Positions 5,680 to 7,220 of a DNA stretch of 7,220 nt are shown here, piece after piece. Source of the DNA: Geodermatophilaceae bacterium. GTDB taxonomy: Bacteria; Actinomycetota; Actinomycetes; Mycobacteriales; Geodermatophilaceae. The stretch lies in NCBI GenBank assembly GCA_013696785.1, contig JACCXW010000360.1:1-7220 (forward strand), given 5' to 3'. Numbering within the stretch: the first letter of the stretch is position 1; every line of letters begins with the position of its first letter. The notes beneath the pieces were generated by a model. It searched no databases, was not told where the DNA came from, and saw only the letters and a list, made by a program, of their open reading frames with translations. Position numbers and translations under genes: made by a program.

Positions 5680-7213
5680 CGCCGCCGGGCGGATCGGAGA
5701 AGAAGACCGTCACCGTTCCACCCGGCTCGACCTCGGTGGGTTCGATGCCGGTGACCAGACACTGATCGAGGTCGCTCTCCCGGTCCCGCTGGGTGTCGAC
5801 GACGAGGTCCATGGCCTCCAGCTCGGTCACCACCTCATCGAGCGGCCGCTCAACGTAGGCCGCCGGGTCGAGGACGATGGTCGATGGCGGTGCGCTGGTG
5901 GTGGTCGTCGTCGTGGTCGTGGTGGTGGTCGTGGCGGTCGTGGTGGTGGTGGCGCTCGTGGTCGTGTCGGTGGGTTCGGTGGACGTCGCAGCCGTCGTGG
6001 TCTGCGTGGCTGTGGTCTGCTCGGCGTCGCTGTAGGTCTGCCCGGCCGAGGACGTGACACCGGGGTTGTCCTGCTCGGGGTTGTCCCCGCTGTCGAGGTT
6101 CTGCGCGACGACGAGGGCGATCACTCCGGCGAGGACCAGCAGGGCGAGGATCAGCAGCAGCCACCAGCCGGTGTTCCGGGACGGTGCCGGCGCCGGTGGT
6201 GGACGGTGCGCGGGGGGACGGCCACCCGGCGGTCCTACCCCAGCTGCGGCCGCGGGGAGCGCCTGGGTGCTCGGCCTGGCTGCCGCGGCAACGGCGACAC
6301 CTGGCGGCGGGGCGCCGATCAGTTGGGTGCGTACGTCGGTGCCGACCGACGGTCCCAATGACGGCCCCGGCGCGATTCGTCGGCCTTCCTGCACGGCGGT
6401 GATCGCGTTCGCGAACTCGCCACCGGTCGGAAAGCGCAGACGGGCATCCTTGTTCAGCGCCCGGTCGATCAGCTCGCGCACCGGTCCCGGCACATCGGCC
6501 GGGAGTGGCGGCGGCAGCTCACGGATCTGCTTCAGCGCGACGGCCACCGACGTCGCCCCGTCGAAGGGGCGCTGGCCGGCCAGGCACTCGTACCCCACGA
6601 TGCCGAGGGAGTAGACGTCGCTGGCCGGTGTGGTCACCCGGCCTTCGGCCTGCTCCGGGCTCAGGTAGTGCGCCGTACCGACGACCATCCCGGTCTGCGT
6701 CAGCGGCACGGTGCTCGTCGCCCGGGCGATTCCGAAATCGGTGACCTTCACGGTGCCGTCGGGGCGGACGAGCAGGTTGCCCGGCTTGATGTCGCGGTGG
6801 ACGACGCCGGAGTGGTGCGCGGCGTTCAGGCCGGCGGCGGCCTGGCCGAGGACGTGCAGCGTGCGTTCCGGGCTCAGCCGGCCCTCCCGGGCCAGCACCT
6901 CCGACAGCGGCTCGCCGTCGACGAGTTCCATCACGAGGTAGGCGACGTGCTCGCCGCTGTCGCTGTCGGCCTCGCCGTAGTCGTAGATGCTCGCGATGTT
7001 CGGGTGTGACAGGGCGGCGGTGTTGCGGGCCTCGGCGCGGAACCGGGCGAGGAACGTCTGGTCCCCGGTGAACTCGCTGCGCAGCACCTTGACGGCCACC
7101 GGTCGGTGCAGCGTGGAGTCCTCGGCCCGCCAGACCTGGCCCATGCCGCCGGTGGCGATCAGGGACTGCAGCTCATACCGCTGGCCGAGGCGCATCCCCG
7201 GTGCCGGTCCCAT
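5663..7213 (-). CDS. pknA: Transmembrane Ser/Thr protein kinase PknA
   Basis: Hanks-type kinase partner of PknB in control of cell shape and division. It has 516 residues. The kinase domain (about 12-275) has the Gly loop ATGGMGQV (20-27, first Gly replaced by Ala as in M. tuberculosis PknA), Lys42, HRDIKPGN (139-146) and DFG (159-161). The activation-loop threonines are Thr172 and Thr174, before GTAHYLSPEQ. An Ala/Pro/Gly-rich linker (281-345) precedes a transmembrane helix (about 349-370). Outside, a Thr-rich linker (386-440, including 12 Thr in a row) leads to a divergent PASTA-like domain (about 445-507) and a Gly-rich end with Cys514. The ATG at 7213 is taken as start; the ATG at 7195 (Met7) is an alternative, and upstream sequence is too short to judge. 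It overlaps pknB and belongs to the same transcript, probably with pbpA to the right. Confidence 0.95.
   Translation of the reverse strand: MGPAPGMRLGQRYELQSLIATGGMGQVWRAEDSTLHRPVAVKVLRSEFTGDQTFLARFRAEARNTAALSHPNIASIYDYGEADSDSGEHVAYLVMELVDGEPLSEVLAREGRLSPERTLHVLGQAAAGLNAAHHSGVVHRDIKPGNLLVRPDGTVKVTDFGIARATSTVPLTQTGMVVGTAHYLSPEQAEGRVTTPASDVYSLGIVGYECLAGQRPFDGATSVAVALKQIRELPPPLPADVPGPVRELIDRALNKDARLRFPTGGEFANAITAVQEGRRIAPGPSLGPSVGTDVRTQLIGAPPPGVAVAAAARPSTQALPAAAAGVGPPGGRPPAHRPPPAPAPSRNTGWWLLLILALLVLAGVIALVVAQNLDSGDNPEQDNPGVTSSAGQTYSDAEQTTATQTTTAATSTEPTDTTTSATTTTTATTTTTTTTTTTTSAPPSTIVLDPAAYVERPLDEVVTELEAMDLVVDTQRDRESDLDQCLVTGIEPTEVEPGGTVTVFFSDPPGGGGCGG
5693..5881 (-). other. Divergent PASTA-like domain of PknA
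   Basis: PknA residues 445-507 show the PASTA layout. A helix-like segment LDEVVTELEAMDLVV (458-472) parallels the AxxxLexxGL part of the PknB repeats. It is followed by VTGIEPTEVEPGGTVTVFFS (487-506), which parallels the V.dq.PadG..v..G..V...is pattern. The opening P.vvG motif is missing (YVERP instead), so profile searches may score it weakly. Confidence 0.6.
5897..5965 (-). repeat. Poly-Thr codon repeat in the PknA external linker
   Basis: The minus strand is a run of mainly ACC and ACG codons, encoding residues 417-439 with 20 Thr, 12 of them consecutive (5897-5932). On the plus strand it appears as a GTG/GTC trinucleotide repeat. The mixture of two Thr codons shows an imperfect microsatellite, not a pure one, so the amino-acid run seems to be kept by selection as well as slippage. 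Confidence 0.85.
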
Positions 7214-7215
7214 CC

Positions 7216-7218
7216 TCA
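7216..7218 (-). other. Possible stop codon of the upstream gene (pbpA expected)
   Basis: A TGA on the minus strand lies 2 nt before the pknA ATG. By synteny the gene ending here would be pbpA, a class B penicillin-binding protein, but only 7 bases are in the window and its frame cannot be seen. Confidence 0.3.
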
Positions 7219-7220
7219 GC

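Noticed and set aside
5890..5965. GTG/GTC trinucleotide array as a CRISPR or recombination repeat
   Set aside because: It is explained as Thr codons within the PknA linker, with no spacers and no repeat unit longer than a codon.

Overview
The window looks like chromosomal DNA from a GC-rich actinobacterium (class Actinomycetia). GC-ending codons, GTG starts and the gene order all point that way. The order crgA, DUF881 gene, (class E sortase), trpG/pabA, then pknB and pknA on the opposite strand is the conserved Ser/Thr-kinase and cell-division neighbourhood known from Mycobacterium tuberculosis (Rv0011c to Rv0015c) and, with sortases added, from Streptomyces-type genomes. Genus cannot be told from this sequence.

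Left flank (1-1131, minus strand): an ECF sigma factor of the SigE-like actinobacterial family, followed by a membrane protein gene that starts inside the sigma stop codon and runs off the left edge. The membrane protein is a plausible partner or anti-sigma of the sigma factor, but it lacks a zinc anti-sigma motif. This pair is not part of the M. tuberculosis arrangement and is the locus-specific element of the window.

Centre (1203-3887): crgA on the minus strand diverges across 49 bp from a four-gene plus-strand operon: a DUF881 membrane coiled-coil protein, a class E sortase, a 51-residue single-span membrane protein, and a class I glutamine amidotransferase (TrpG/PabA). The small gene fills the space between sortase and amidotransferase. 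The DUF881 gene has no ribosome binding site and has a TANNNT box at leaderless spacing.

Right part (3892-7213, minus strand): pknA and pknB overlap and must be the distal end of a transcript entering from the right, where pbpA, rodA and pstP are expected by synteny. Both are transmembrane kinases with intact catalytic motifs. PknB has three PASTA repeats plus a Thr/Pro tail; PknA has a long poly-Thr linker and one divergent PASTA-like domain, which M. tuberculosis PknA lacks.

Functional picture: the PASTA kinases sense cell-wall precursors or glycan and control growth and division; CrgA acts in the divisome; SrtE anchors proteins to the wall; the sigma factor may respond to envelope stress. 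The amidotransferase is a metabolic gene carried along in this conserved cluster. No tRNA, rRNA, CRISPR array, insertion sequence or phage gene was seen, and no gene-free stretch exceeds 300 bases. I found no clearly new system; the most unusual parts are the extracellular ends of the two kinases, the small membrane protein and the left-flank sigma module.
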